DNA from: Amblyornis subalaris
Lineage: Eukaryota; Chordata; Aves; Passeriformes; Ptilonorhynchidae
Length of the DNA stretch: 64,000 bases
NCBI GenBank assembly: GCA_018881555.1
Contig: JACAXG010000018.1
Span: 124,001 to 188,000, forward strand
Reading direction: 5' to 3'
Made by a program: the position numbers and the translations under genes. The notes under the pieces were generated by a model. That model ran no database searches and was not told the DNA's origin. It worked only from the letters and a program-made list of their open reading frames with translations. This document shows positions 12,101 to 23,510 of this stretch, in pieces (the first letter of the stretch is position 1; every line of letters begins with the position of its first letter).

Positions 12101-15100
12101 GGGTAGACAGTATTTATTGTATAGTACTGTAAAGATTGTAAGCCCAATAAAATAGATCTACTGAACAGGAACAAAACACACTAATGTGTGATTCTCTGGA
12201 TAAATGAGTCCACTGTAATGTTTTAGAGTATTTTTTAAACTTCACGAATTCAAAAGGAAAGTTACTGCACTGGAAAAATCTTTGTAGACCTTTGTTAAAC
12301 AATGTAACTAAAACATACAGAATTGAAAGTGTTACCTGAGGAAAAGTTCAATGTGCACAACTGCAGGTGCAATCTTTTCCACCACATCNGCTATGAAGTT
12401 GAATTTGTATCTTGGGCTGCTGGACTGTAGGTGACCTATACTAGCAGAAAGAATTGGATATGTTAATAGGACAATACCNTTTTTAGCAAGTAGGCAAGAT
12501 AAACCTGTCTTGAATTGGTCTGTTTCTCCTACTAGTATAGTTTCCAAACAGGTACCAGAAAAGGAATCAAACTCATTAAGATTGCTCAAAACTCANCTAG
12601 CATTTTGCTTGATCCTGAGAAAATTAAAAATCAGCATCACTTAGCAATAAGTTATTTGACCTTCTTGGAAGTCTACGAGCACTGTCTTGAGCATTTTTCT
12701 CAGGACAATTACTAATTATTATCCAAAACACATTGGGTCATAAGATAGGTCAGGCTGGAAAGGACCTCAGAGGGTCTCTAGTTCTACCTCCTCCTCACAG
12801 CTATGTCAGCTCCAAAGGCAAACCAAGTGGTTCAAAGGCTCTGTCCAGCTGGGACTTGCAAAACTCCAAGGATGGAGACTCCAGAAACTCTGTAGGAAAC
12901 TTGTCCAACTGCTTCACTGTCCCCCATGACGTAAAAGTTTTCCTTACATCTAGTCTGAACTTGAGACTCATGTTTGAACTCATGCCCATTGTCCCATGCA
13001 GCTGGGCCTAGCAATAGAGCNCTAAAAGGTCTGACAAAAGCCAGTGTGGTACTACATTACATAGGACTGTGCACAGCATTTATGAAGAGTGAATATAATT
13101 GTGTGGAATGAANATCTTACAGAGGGGGGCAAAAAAGCCCACTGCATCCTGCCTTCTAATGCCACATCATCCTGGATTCTAACATGACAACACCCCAAAG
13201 TAATAATACTGCTTGTGCTAGAATGTCATGCTTTCTGCAGCCCCTAAATACACAAGCACATATCACCACACATGTTAAACATGATAGGGGACGTATCACC
13301 ACACTCAAATAGCAACCTTTCATGTTCAAAGCAGGATGCTTTAAAATTAACTATGGGATCTAGGGAAGGGAGCAAATGAGTTGTAATCTGATATAGCAAT
13401 AACATTTTGGGCTTTTTCAAATCTGGTACAACAGCACGTTTATCTTAGGAGATACACTTCTTTTTCTGTCATTTAGTCAGGAGAAAGAGGCTGCAAATTC
13501 TCCTTTCTAAATAATACCAACTCTTCAGAAGTGATATCTTGCACCATCATGATTTGCTCNAAGTTCAACTCATGCTGAAGGATGAACTGACTCCACAGTA
13601 GCTCTTTCATACCAAGTCACCACCTGGTCTTAAAGGTTCGAGATTTGCCTGTTTCGACATCACAAAACATACTAATGAGTCCAGATACAGATTCTGTCTT
13701 TAGAAAGTATATACTTTTCCTCCATCAGCTGCCCTTTGCCCAAGTCTTTAAAAGGAAAGTAGGTAGGAGCCATCACACAGAAAGGAAAAACACACAGAAA
13801 AGAGAGATGTTTAAGAGAGTTATNGTGCATTTTGATAGTCTGTGTAATTTTAATTCTGTGATCATTCTGAGCAATCCTTACCTACAGGTGCTTTATGACC
13901 ATTAAACCTTGTAACTTGTAAATTACTTGAGATGAATATAAAGATTACAGCACAATGGAGTCTAACCTATTTACAAAAAAAGATACATCACTGATCTATT
14001 CTATTCTTTGAAAGGATGTGTAAGATAGGGGGTGACAGAGAACTAGCTCTTATAGTTCCTACAGTGTCCCAGAAAGCTTCCACAAGAAAATGTTAGAGGA
14101 CCTATGAAGTCTGAAAATTCAAGGCCTTACATGACCACAGCATCCAAAAGATCTAAAGCTAAGACAGGAACTTATGGAATGGACCCAGCACTGATACCCA
14201 GGAAGAAAGTACTGGGGAAAACACATCAAGAAAATTAGGCATTTCTTCATAGAAATCTGCAAGTTTTTCATCCTGTTACTGGACATGGGATTTACTTCTC
14301 AATGGAAAGACACCATGCTTACATTTAGCAAGCTAGATTTATATGATTCAGAATAAACAAAAGGAACAACTTGGCAAGACTAGATTCTGTCTATTTTTTC
14401 TANGTCCATTCTCACGCACTCTGAAAAATCCCTCCAGCCAACTGAATATGCTTGTTTTAGTGCTTAGTTTAAAAGAGACACTGCAAACAGGAATCACAGA
14501 GGATACTCAGATGCAAGCACAATATACAGTTATTTATTTTGCTTACTAGGCCACTGAAGATTTATCTTGCCTTCAGTTCCCAAGCAGCTTGCCTGATTAT
14601 GCAGTATATCCTTTGAAGTCTACTAACATGACTTTGAACACTTGCATACACAGCAAGTGTTCACTGACGGGATATAACATTGCCATCACATTTATCTTAA
14701 TAGACATGACCATGCATCAGTGAAAGGCAGCTGATAAACTAGCACAGAAAAACGGGGGGGGGAAAACAGAGATGAATGCAGGCTTTGAGTTGGTGTAAAT
14801 CAGCATAGCTCTGTGTGAGTCAGGGCAACTAAACCTATTTGCATCTTCTGAGTGCTCAACTGTTCTGCCCAGGCCAAATGGTTACAGCATGGTCAAAAGC
14901 AGAGGAAGATGCCTGCCAAAAACCTCAGTTTTGCACCACTCCTGACTAGCCACCAGGCAAACATCATGGGTGGCAGTGGCTTTCCAGGTAGGATTTCAGG
15001 GAGGCAGAGAGAAAATATCTGAAAGTAGTGGATGAAACATGGAAAAAAATGAAGAAAATAAAAAGCAGCAATATAGAGAGGAGGCTAAAACTGAAACAAA

Positions 15101-18100
15101 GCTTGTCTTCTTTTCATAGACAGTGAAAACATTTCTCAGTCTCATCAGAAGTCCAGAACCTCCCTGCTGGGGTCAGAAGACAAGAATACTCAAACCTGAA
15201 AGAAAATCAAAATCTGCAACAACATTAAAGGGAAATCTGAAACAAAGGAGGATCAAGAATAACAGACACCCAGACTCTGTGGCTGAAGATCCACTGGGCT
15301 GATCAGAGATGATCTGTTCTTACTCTTGCCTGGCAGGGACCAAACACCGGTGAAAATCGACTTACAACGTTGAGATGCCTTCATAGAAGCTGATCTTTCT
15401 TGAATCATTTTCTGCAAGCTGGCAGTGATGAGAACCTTTCGATACATTATGTGATGTGCCAGGAATTTAAACTATGGACATGGAAGATGTAACTGCAAAC
15501 TCATCTCTACTCTCACACATACGGCACTTTTTAAGGGAACTGAAGTGTTGGTTATTATTAATAGCGTTTTAGTGCATAATTATTAAACCGATATTAAACT
15601 GGTTTTCATCAGAAGTTCTCAATATACTTCAAAAGGGAGGAACTGCAGCCTGAGGAACTGAAAAAGGAAGCAACATCCAAACTGCGTACATTGTATAAGG
15701 TCACCCTGAATACAAGCGTTATAACTGCAGTAGTAGAATCAGTAGTAGTAGAAACTATCCTTTAATTTGAATTAGTTGGTAGACACTAGCTTCTGCTACT
15801 GTCCTTAGTAAAAGCCAGAACTAAATATCTATCTCCCCCTCCATACTCTTGCCGCCTTGTGGAACTCCACACAGCCTTCAGACCTCTGTTGGCCTAAGCA
15901 CCTAACAGCTCTGAGCTCACAGCACCTTTGTGGACTTTGACCCATTGACCCTCTGAGATTTGCCACACAGTTTTTCAAAGGTCTCTCAATAACATGCATT
16001 ATTTTCCATGTTATTAGTGGGTGTTCAAAATCATCTCACGCTAACGAAATCTAATTTATCTTGGCAAAAAGACATAATTTAATCCAATTAGCCAGATGTT
16101 GTATAACCAAGATTTCAAAGGTGCTGCAACCAGGTTGTACTTGAAACAAAACCAAATTTATGCTTACGAGTCCTCAGCTGTCTATGCAGTTCTTAGTCAA
16201 AAAAAATAGATTTCCCCAATTTGCTCCATAGCCGCAAATCAACCAGATTTTCAGAAGACTTGAACTTCGATCCTATAATTTCAATTAAGCGATTAGATCT
16301 TCAGGCCTCCAGCTCCTCTCACAGAACACTCAAAATCCAGATTTCAATGTAACTGCATAAACNGGAGCTAAAGATTTTCAGCCTATTTGTAAAACGTGAT
16401 CTTATGTTTCCAATTTTATGGGCTCCAACTACACTGAATTTGAATGGCTAAAGTTAAGTGCCTGTCAGGTAAGAGTAGCCTTATTACCAGTTTAAGACTT
16501 TTCCTGGATAGTGATGTTATCTACAGGCTATGAGTTCATTTAATAGTGGTTTCTTTACTTCTTGCAGAGACAATAGACCCACTCCAATTTCATTAACACT
16601 GCTGTAAACCAGGAACAACTCCAATAAATCTGTAGAATTAACCTAGTATGAAGAGAAATGGAAAAAAATTCAGCAGATATAATCGTTATAATCCCACTGA
16701 AGACAATAAAGCCAGACCAATTTACATTTGCAAAAGACTGAACATTTCTGAATATCTGCCAATTTAGTCCCTGTAGAATTAAATCAAATCACACTCACTG
16801 CTTTCTTAGAGACAATACATTGTACTACAATCCACAATTTTATATTCTTTAAGAATTTGTGAGCCTGGGAAACTCATTCTTTTAAGGCAGTTTCCCCACC
16901 CCCCTTTTAAAAACCAGCTTTAGAAAAGATCTGTGCATTCAGCAAAATTATTATGTCTAAGGGAGGACTGCAACCTGGCAGATCTGATCACCAGGGATAA
17001 ACACTGTCCCTACTGTGCTTTCATGGAAAGAAATGAAAGACAAATAAAAGATTATAATGTCTCTGCTTAAAAAACAGAAACATCTGCTGGAAACATAGGT
17101 TCATGGGCAGCTTTTCTGATGAATTCAGCATTAAGATCAAGTTGCATAGCTGTGCACTGACCATAAAGCCTTGGTGAGTTTAATGCCACATTATGGTTCA
17201 GGCAACTTGTTTATACAATGGATGTCTACCGTGCACAGATGAAAACAATTTGGTGAACCAACACCAAAGTGGCTTTCTTGTGCAATGCAGCAGTCACAAG
17301 GGCCAGAGAGAGACAGACTGACACAAGCCTTCTAGCACAGACACCTCACTGACTTTACATGCTTGTTATCCCCCCTTTCCAAGTGATCCTCATAAGGAGA
17401 CCCAATGAGAACACCCCTTTCCTACTACCTATCTTATACAAAGCAGTGAAGTGCTATGCTCTGAATTATATACCAAATACTGTACAATATCCATCCCCAC
17501 CTGCAGTAACTCAAACCCAACTCAGGCATAAGGACAACAAGCAGTACAGGAACGTGACTGGAGTTTGGGTTTCCAGCTAATACCTTGCAGNGCATTTCCC
17601 TAAATACAGCTGCAAGCAGCTTTAATGCTTTGATAACAATAACACCAGTAGGAGACTTCAGTATCTCTCACTGGGCCAACTTCTCACAAATGCAAGTAAT
17701 CATACACTCAGTTGTTCCTCAGTATCTTCAAGGTTATGTACAGGCACACTCCAAACACCCCAGGAAGAACTGTGTGCAATGACTCTGCTTATGCATTAAC
17801 CATATTTCAAATATTTCTCTTAAAAAATGAACTTTTAGGCTCATATCTTGCAAAGATTTGACTGACATAGGTGACGCTGTACATCACGACCACTTTCTGA
17901 GAGTGACTTCAGGTTAACAGTGCAGAGGACAGCAAACGATCAGTGTCAAATCCAACCTCAAAGGTTTTCTAATCAAGCTTTTCATTTTCCTTGTTCCACT
18001 GACAAAATAGCACCTGTATTTAAAAAAATAAATCAATTTTTCCTTCCACACCTTGGGTAAGAAAATACAAATCTTTTGACATTTAAACTGTCTTCACAGA

Positions 18101-21100
18101 AACTATCAGCAAAATAACATTGCAGGGAATTTAACTCTAGTGAGAAAGTTGTACTGAGAGATCAAAACCAGTCCTTTGTTCAAGAAACAAGTATGACATA
18201 AATTGACTGTAGATTACAGGTAACCAAGTGAATCCTTTGAGTGAGAAGTTTGACACCTTAATAGATCAATATGTGGCATTGCTAAAACTTACACTTGCTG
18301 CCCTGAGAAACAGGGCTCTGTAAGAACAGGTCTTTAATGACAGAGGTTGTCCTCCATAGGTATTTACACCATTACTTAAATGCTAGATTGTAATAGCTCA
18401 TCTTTATCACAGCAGTTGACAGAAGGCAGGAAAAAACTAGCTGCTTCAGAATATACTCCTGTATATTAAAGTATCTAGCGTTGAAAAAGTTAAAAAAGAA
18501 ACCCAAATGTATTTGTAGCAGGGAATTTAACTTTGCTCAGGAGTTCTGCAGACTGTTCCTATCAGTATCTCTGAGAAGTCCCTGGGCACAGGCATATTGT
18601 GGAACATCAATTATGGAGTTCCTGTACCTTCATGCAGTACGTATGCAAAACTTGCAATTTGGCATGGTGCTCTTCAAGATAATACAGGACTTCAACAAGG
18701 AAAAAAAAACACTTTAAATTCTGTTCATTTTGGAATTATCACTCAGTAACCCTGGCCACCTCTTTTCTCCCTTCTTCCTGCATCCTTTACTACTCAGTTT
18801 TCATGCATCCTTGCTCACCAGACTGCTGTCACTAGGAAACTACAGCTAAGTTTCTCAGACTATCTTGGTTCATCATAGCCAGGATACAACTTAGCAACAA
18901 CATAAGCAACTAGAGAAAGGACAGGAGTAGACATTTCAGAAGCTGTTCCTCAGGGTCTGCGCACATTCTAAACAGGGCCCAAGTCATACTAGGTAAGGCT
19001 TCTGTTATCTGAGATTGTCTTAATATATGGATGGTTAAGTAAAACTCCATTTACTTTATAACTAGCTTATCCCTTCAAACTCTGAGTCATCTGAGGCCAA
19101 GCAAGAAGAAGGAAGAGAGAGAAATTTGACAGCAATTTTAAACTGTCAACTTTCTTCCAAGCCTCTCATTACAGCCATTGCACGTTATTCTTTAAAAAAA
19201 AACCCAAACAAAAAAATACCATAATTGAGTTCTATTCCTGGCTCAACCACCAACTCAGTCTGACCTTGGGCAAGACACTCGGTTTCTTTGAGCTTCAGTT
19301 TGTGCAGCTGTAAAACCCTAAATTTTAACAGAGAGCCAGATGCTTCATCTAAGCTGAGGTTTTTCGGAGACAAAAAAAATAAAGTCAAAATAAAGTGAAC
19401 ACTAAAATAGTTTCTTGAAAAAAAAGGTACCTCTGCCTCACGGCTCCAAATTCCTGAGCCTATTAACAGTAGATTCAGGAGGATTCCTTAAAGAAAATGT
19501 CATATATACCAAGTGCCAAGCACTCAGCAAGCCCTCAGATGCAGGCTAGCTCACTCATTTTGGTTAAACATTCTGATTATTTCACATGGATAAGTTCCAA
19601 CCAAGTTTTAGGAGTACTAAAGCTAATAGATGCTGATGTGACAAGGAACAGGAAAAAATAATTTGTAACTACAAAATACTGGAGAAACTGATCATTGCAG
19701 GTTCAGGCTGGCATCTGGAGCAATTCCTGGCTCTGACAAGATATTCTGAAAGGAACTCCAGGAACATCATTTGAATATCCTTCCTCTCCGAACTAGTTTA
19801 CCCTCTCAAGAGCAGGACATATATGAAAGGTCCCCTATTCACAGAAAGTCTACAACAGCAGCCCTTTTCCCTCTGAACCTTCCCAATAATTTTGGCCAGT
19901 TTGCTATGAATAAACAGGATGGTTAGTGGTTCACCTGACTTAATGGAAACTCTAATGCATGTTTTAAAACTCCATTAAGCATACAACTTCTCTTTCCAGG
20001 AACTCCATGGGAAGGGTGGCAGAATCAAATCCTTAAAATAATATATCAGTAAGTATGTGAAAAGATACCACCAGCATCAACACTTTCATAGAGAGACACA
20101 TTTTAATACTAAAAGGAAATTCCTAACTTAAGTGATTACTAAGTCGTCCAAAGTTTAATCATCAAGCCCGAAATTGTCATAGCATATCACAGCATCTGAG
20201 CAAAGGCCTCAATACTTTACTACAACCAGAAGACCATTTGATAGTCTGAGTGTCAATATTTTACACTGTAAAGGAAGTTTTCAGGCATCTTTTCCCCACT
20301 TAAGACTCCACAAGACTACAAAAACTTCTTTGTGAAGAACCCAAATCAGTAAAAAAAAAACTGTTTCAGGTGTTTTATACACTCCTCGGTGCTTTTTCTG
20401 CCCTGATTGGCTTTTAGAGGCATTTCCTGCCTAGTGATGCCCGCCAGTGAATCTGATTAACATCCCAAACACCACCAGGGACCGCCTCGGAGCACCTCCA
20501 GTTCCTGGGTCTCCGCTCTGTTTGGCGGGCTGTGCTGCCGCGGGACCTGCACGGGCGATGCCACCCAACACCTCGGCCGCCGCCGTCGATTTCACGAGCG
20601 GAGGTGGCACCGGCACGACGGGAGCGGGCTTGTACCGCTGCCCTGCCCCGGCACCTGAAGGACCTCCACCCACCTCGCTCCCACCTGGAAAGTGCGTTCG
20701 CCTCCTGTCCCAGGAGCACTGTGGCAGCAACCTGCGCATCGCCAAAGCATCCACAGCCATGCTACGGAGGGAAAACCCTCCCAAATCCAAGCCCACACCG
20801 AGGATGGAGGACAAGAATTTCTGCTGTTCAGAAAGGACCCGAGCACCCGTTCTGCACACCACAGGTGTTATCAGCCGCTGGGCGAGGTGCCACGTCCTTG
20901 GAGTTTGCTACTATCCCTAGAGCCACCCAGTCTCCCCAGGCCACCGAAAATCATGACTTTCCTTACCCTGGAAGCCAGCTCTCCCACCCCCCGCCCCGCG
21001 GCAGGCCCCACCATGCTCCTACCCGATTCACAGGCTCCCTTCTGGACCTGGGCGACGGCGGGCAGCCCGTGCTGCAGCGCCTTGCGGCTCACCGCCTTCA

Positions 21101-21446
21101 GGTGGCAGATGTTGTCGTAGGTCCGGCCGTCGCTGCCGCACACCTGGGCGCTGAGCTTGCACTGGCAGACGCCCTTGGCGAAGCGCTTGCCCATGGGGTA
21201 GCGGCAGTCGAGGCTGTCCCCGCAGGGCGGGTCCTCCTTGCGGCCGCAGGAGTCCCCCTCGCCCGCGGCGCAGATGAGGCAGCAGCCGCAGCGGTCGGGG
21301 ACGTACCCGCTGGGGCAGCTGGGGCTGGGGCACTTGGAGACATCGCAGCGGGCCGGGCACTTGGCGCGGGCGAGCGGCAGCTCCGCGGCGTGCGGGCCGG
21401 CGCTGAGGGACAGCAGGAGCAGCGGGCTCAGCAGCGACACCCGCAT
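6081..21446 (-). CDS. HTRA3: HTRA3 serine protease gene, exons 1-6 (3' part off-window)
   Basis: This is the gene for a secreted HtrA-family serine protease, known from the family to cleave extracellular-matrix proteins and to modulate TGF-beta-type signalling. Six exons join in frame: 21446-21023, 12435-12336, 10595-10373, 9703-9509, 6904-6872 and 6195-6081 (1090 coding bases, 363 codons plus one base). In order they encode a signal peptide, an N-terminal IGFBP-type cysteine-rich module, a Kazal-like module and the trypsin-like domain. The catalytic triad is intact: His in TNAHVV, Asp in KKSDIA and Ser in GNSGGP. All introns are GT-AG. The linker [10 protein letters not shown] and the protease core resemble HTRA3 more than the other HTRA paralogues, and SH3TC1 lies upstream as in human. 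The PDZ exons (7-9 in human) were not found and must lie left of base 1 if they exist. The paralogue assignment rests on remembered family sequences and synteny, not on a search. Confidence 0.93.
6196..9508 (-). other. HTRA3: HTRA3 introns 5 and 4 (either side of micro-exon 6872-6904)
   Basis: Intron 5 (6196-6871) and intron 4 (6905-9508) are AT-rich unique-looking sequence. I see no repeat family I can name and no additional exon with acceptable splice sites and an HTRA3 match. Confidence 0.8.
6872..6904 (-). CDS. HTRA3: HTRA3 exon 5: micro-exon with catalytic Ser
   Basis: A 33-base exon encoding [11 protein letters not shown], which contains the catalytic Ser in the GNSGGP motif. The acceptor is tttttacag and the donor is CTG followed by gtaagt. 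A tiny exon carrying the nucleophile is characteristic of vertebrate HTRA genes. Its length is a multiple of three, so skipping it would give an in-frame protein without the catalytic serine. Confidence 0.95.
9509..9703 (-). CDS. HTRA3: HTRA3 exon 4: protease core
   Basis: Exactly 65 codons, running from [19 protein letters not shown] through [18 protein letters not shown] to [14 protein letters not shown]. These are conserved HtrA strands leading to the substrate-binding region. The donor is AAT followed by gtgagtat. The exon is in phase 0 at both ends, so it can be skipped without a frame shift. Confidence 0.95.
9704..12335 (-). other. HTRA3: HTRA3 introns 3 and 2 (either side of exon 10373-10595)
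   Basis: Intron 3 (9704-10372, 669 bases) and intron 2 (10596-12335, 1740 bases). Nothing recognisable apart from short A-rich tracts. Confidence 0.8.
10373..10595 (-). CDS. HTRA3: HTRA3 exon 3: catalytic His and Asp
   Basis: This 223-base exon starts [18 protein letters not shown] and carries the catalytic His in [12 protein letters not shown] and the catalytic Asp in [13 protein letters not shown]. It ends at HPK in phase 0. The acceptor is tttgtacag and the donor is AAG followed by gtgagtg, both strong. Residues around the active site match the HtrA signature. Confidence 0.95.
12336..12435 (-). CDS. HTRA3: HTRA3 exon 2: start of protease domain
   Basis: This 100-base exon encodes [15 protein letters not shown], one residue obscured by an N, then [18 protein letters not shown]. 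That is the linker and first strand of the HtrA protease domain. The acceptor is ctagtatag and the donor is AG followed by gtaac. The split Arg codon is completed by the first base of exon 3. It is separated from exon 1 by an intron of about 8.6 kb. Confidence 0.93.
12733..13020 (-). repeat. CR1 LINE fragment, degraded
   Basis: The motif order GGTCAGGCTGGAAAGGACCT, CTCCAAGGATGGAGACTCC, CTGTAGGAAACTTGTCCAAC and TTTTCCTTACATCTAGTCTG is that of a CR1 3' region read on the opposite strand. It is diverged and has lost the terminal octamer repeats, so it is an older insertion than the copy at 33297. Confidence 0.85.
19229..19316 (+). repeat. MIR-like ancient SINE relic
   Basis: Contains TTCCTGGCTCAACCACCAAC, TGACCTTGGGCAAGACACTC and GCTTCAGTTTGTGCAGCTGT in the order and spacing of the MIR core (central domain through the conserved CTGTAAAA block). 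MIR copies are sparse in birds, so this is one of few datable relics here. No target-site duplication is visible. Confidence 0.75.
21023..21446 (-). CDS. HTRA3: HTRA3 exon 1: signal peptide, IGFBP and Kazal modules
   Basis: The start is the only ATG in this open frame ([12 protein letters not shown]). It has an A at -3 and is followed by a hydrophobic leader, with likely cleavage near GPHAA. The frame stays open upstream for about 200 bases of GC-rich 5' UTR but contains no ATG. After the leader come the IGFBP-type module, from [10 protein letters not shown] to [12 protein letters not shown], and the Kazal-like module [21 protein letters not shown]. The exon ends GAATCGG followed by gtagga, in phase 1, and exon 2 restores a Gly codon. 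The first module looks complete in its cysteines. Confidence 0.93.
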
Positions 21447-21811
21447 CCTCGGCGGGGACGGCGGCGGCGGAGGACGGGGTGCGAGCCCGCCCGGCCCCGG
21501 GGCGGGAGGCGGGGAAGGTGCGATCGCGGCGAGGCGAAGGAAAGGGAAGTCGGGCTTTATGCACACACGAGCGGGACAGGGTCTTCTGCCCCGAGCAGCG
21601 CTTCTGCGGGCGGGGCGGGGCGGAGCGGAGCAGCGGCGGAGGGCAGGAGGCCGGAGCACAGAGCCGCGCAGTCACGGCCGGCTCGGCCCGCGCAGGACGC
21701 GGCGGCTCCGAGACTCAGCTGGCGGGGCTGAGGCGCCGGGCCATGGCACGGAGAGCGCCGAACCGGGCGGCCGCGGAACGCGGGGAGGACGGTGCCGGCG
21801 GGGCGGCGGGG

Positions 21812-21817
21812 TTATAT
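21812..21817 (-). promoter_or_regulatory. Possible TATA-like box
   Basis: On the minus strand the sequence reads CATATAAC in otherwise GC-rich DNA, 366 bases before the HTRA3 ATG. If used, transcription would start near 21785. CpG-island promoters often lack TATA boxes, so this may be chance. Confidence 0.25.
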
Positions 21818-22300
21818 GTGGGACGGGCCGGCGGGGCGGCAAGGTCGTGTGTGGGACGGGCCCGCCGCCGCCTCCAGCAGCACCAGCAGCCCCGGGCGGC
21901 AAGGGCGGGCAGGCTCCACCCCGGGCGCGAAGGGCGGACGGGGAGGGTCCGCTCCCCTCAGCTGGGCGCTGCGGGCCAGAGCCGCCCGTCTGATGGGAGA
22001 TCACCGCCCCGAGCGGGGAGAGCCCTGGGGTGAGGCCGCTGCGGCCATCCGCTGGACACCAGCAGCTGTGGGTGCCCCACGTGGGCTAAACAAATGCAAA
22101 TATGTACATGTGAGGGAATAAATGTGAATATATGCCTCTGTGAGTGCAGGGGCAGAAAGCCGGCAGCCGCTTTGCCTTCCCTCATGCTTGTCTTTAATGT
22201 CTGCGTTAATAAGGGCATTTGTCGCCACTGCTACCAAAGGATAACCGAGGTTTGGCCTCTGTTGTAGAATTAAACACACCGGCTCTTGGACACCAACCCC

Positions 22301-22360
22301 TCTTTACAGGTGATGAAGCAGAGACACAAGGAGCTGAACACAAGCTGAACTTGTAGCCAC
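22301..22360 (-). repeat. Possible second MIR relic
   Basis: TCTTTACAGGTGATGAAGCA followed by GAGACACAAGGAGCTGAA resembles the MIR core read on the minus strand (TTTACAGATGAGGAAACTGA type). The match is short and could be chance. Confidence 0.4.
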
Positions 22361-23450
22361 TTGTACGTGGCGTCATGGCTCATGGTACGAGATACTTTTC
22401 AACAGCCAAAGGGGATCTACTGGGCTGCCCACCATCATTTAACTCAATAAAAGATTTGGCAGCTTCTTTATAATAGTAGTTGATACTATTGCTGAGGCCT
22501 TAATGTTTGAGCTTTGGGGGTTTTTTAATCTATTATTAATCACAACATATTCAGTAAGACTGTCAGGTGGAAGAGAGTATCTGTTGAGCTCTGTCAGCTA
22601 CTCACCCACACAGTCTTCATAGCATGCAGAGTAAATATTGCCCATGCATGCCGTGTTTATCACAAAATTACTCACTTTTGCTCTAAGGTAGTCATAACTT
22701 TCACTAGTCATATCTTTCAAGTTAATTGATGCAAGTATGGGTTGAACTGGCTTCCAGAAAAGTTAGGATGACTTCAGGAGAAGGACCTCTGACATAGCTC
22801 ACGCAAAGACTATACCAATCTTAGCAAGTCTTGCTGCATATGACACATCCAACCTTGACTTTTGCCTGCAGTTCCCCTTTTCCCCTTTTTCATGCAAGGG
22901 ATAAAACTCATGTAATCCTACAAGGTACTACCTCGCCTTCTCCTGATGGGATCCTGTGAACTAGGTTTAAGTAGACACAATTTAGTGAGCAACTGCGTCA
23001 GGCTATAGAGTTGTAATAAGGTTAAAATTACGATACTGTCTTCAAATTAAGGACATCTTGAATGCATAAGAATCCCCTGCTACAGTTAGTGTTTTGTTCC
23101 CTCTGTTATAGAGGCAGAGTTGGTCCAAGACTGGATTTTCCAAGCACCTGCAGTCTCTCTTATGGCAAGAAAAAAAGGTATACGTGATAGCTAAAGATAC
23201 GGCATGTCTTGTGATAAGAAAACTGTAAGATTTTGGTATAGCACACATTTTGCCACATTTTGAAATGGTAGGACTTACTAAATAACTTTATAGAGCAATA
23301 TCTAAAATATGAAAAATGTCAGTGTATTGATATAAATTTGCCCTTTAAGGAAACAGGAGAGTAATAAAAATGAAAAGTGTTTGGTCTGATACATGGATCA
23401 GGAAGAAACAAGAGCACTATGTGTAGGTAAGGTGAATATTTTCATTATTT

Positions 23451-23510
23451 CATTATATTTATTATTATATTATATATTATATATTATATTATATTATTAT
23501 TATATATTAT
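23451..23510. repeat. AT-only microsatellite (ATT/AT)n
   Basis: About 60 bases of A and T only, mostly ATT and AT units. It is flanked by a 16-base direct repeat (AATATTTTCATTATTT) at 23435-23450 and 23518-23533. Confidence 0.95.

Larger units (their letters stand above)
12436..21022 (-). other. HTRA3: HTRA3 intron 1
   Basis: An intron of 8587 bases. It contains a degraded CR1 (12733-13020), a G10 run near 14754, weak echoes of ancient amniote repeats (about 14790-14860 and 16560-16760), a MIR-like relic (19229-19316), and the start-proximal part of the CpG island from about 20460. No coding exon is seen in it. Confidence 0.8.
20460..22080. promoter_or_regulatory. CpG island spanning HTRA3 promoter and exon 1
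   Basis: The sequence changes sharply from the AT-rich surroundings to very GC-rich, CpG-dense DNA covering HTRA3 exon 1, its 5' UTR and about 0.6 kb on each side. GC-box repeats (GGGGCGG type) are stacked around 21608-21623 and 21795-21840. Because of the base composition, long open frames appear on every strand here; I regard all of them as composition artefacts except HTRA3 exon 1. The transcription start cannot be fixed from sequence but should lie between about 21500 and 21800 on the minus strand. Confidence 0.85.

Noticed and set aside
20532..21731. 399-codon plus-strand open frame across the CpG island
   Set aside because: It is antisense to HTRA3 exon 1 and made of Arg/Ala/Gly/Pro-rich sequence typical of GC-rich DNA lacking stop codons. 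No domain is visible, and other frames here are open too.
21238..22033. Further long plus-strand frames upstream of HTRA3
   Set aside because: Same composition artefact of the CpG island. The overlapping frames all look alike, and none has a recognisable protein pattern.
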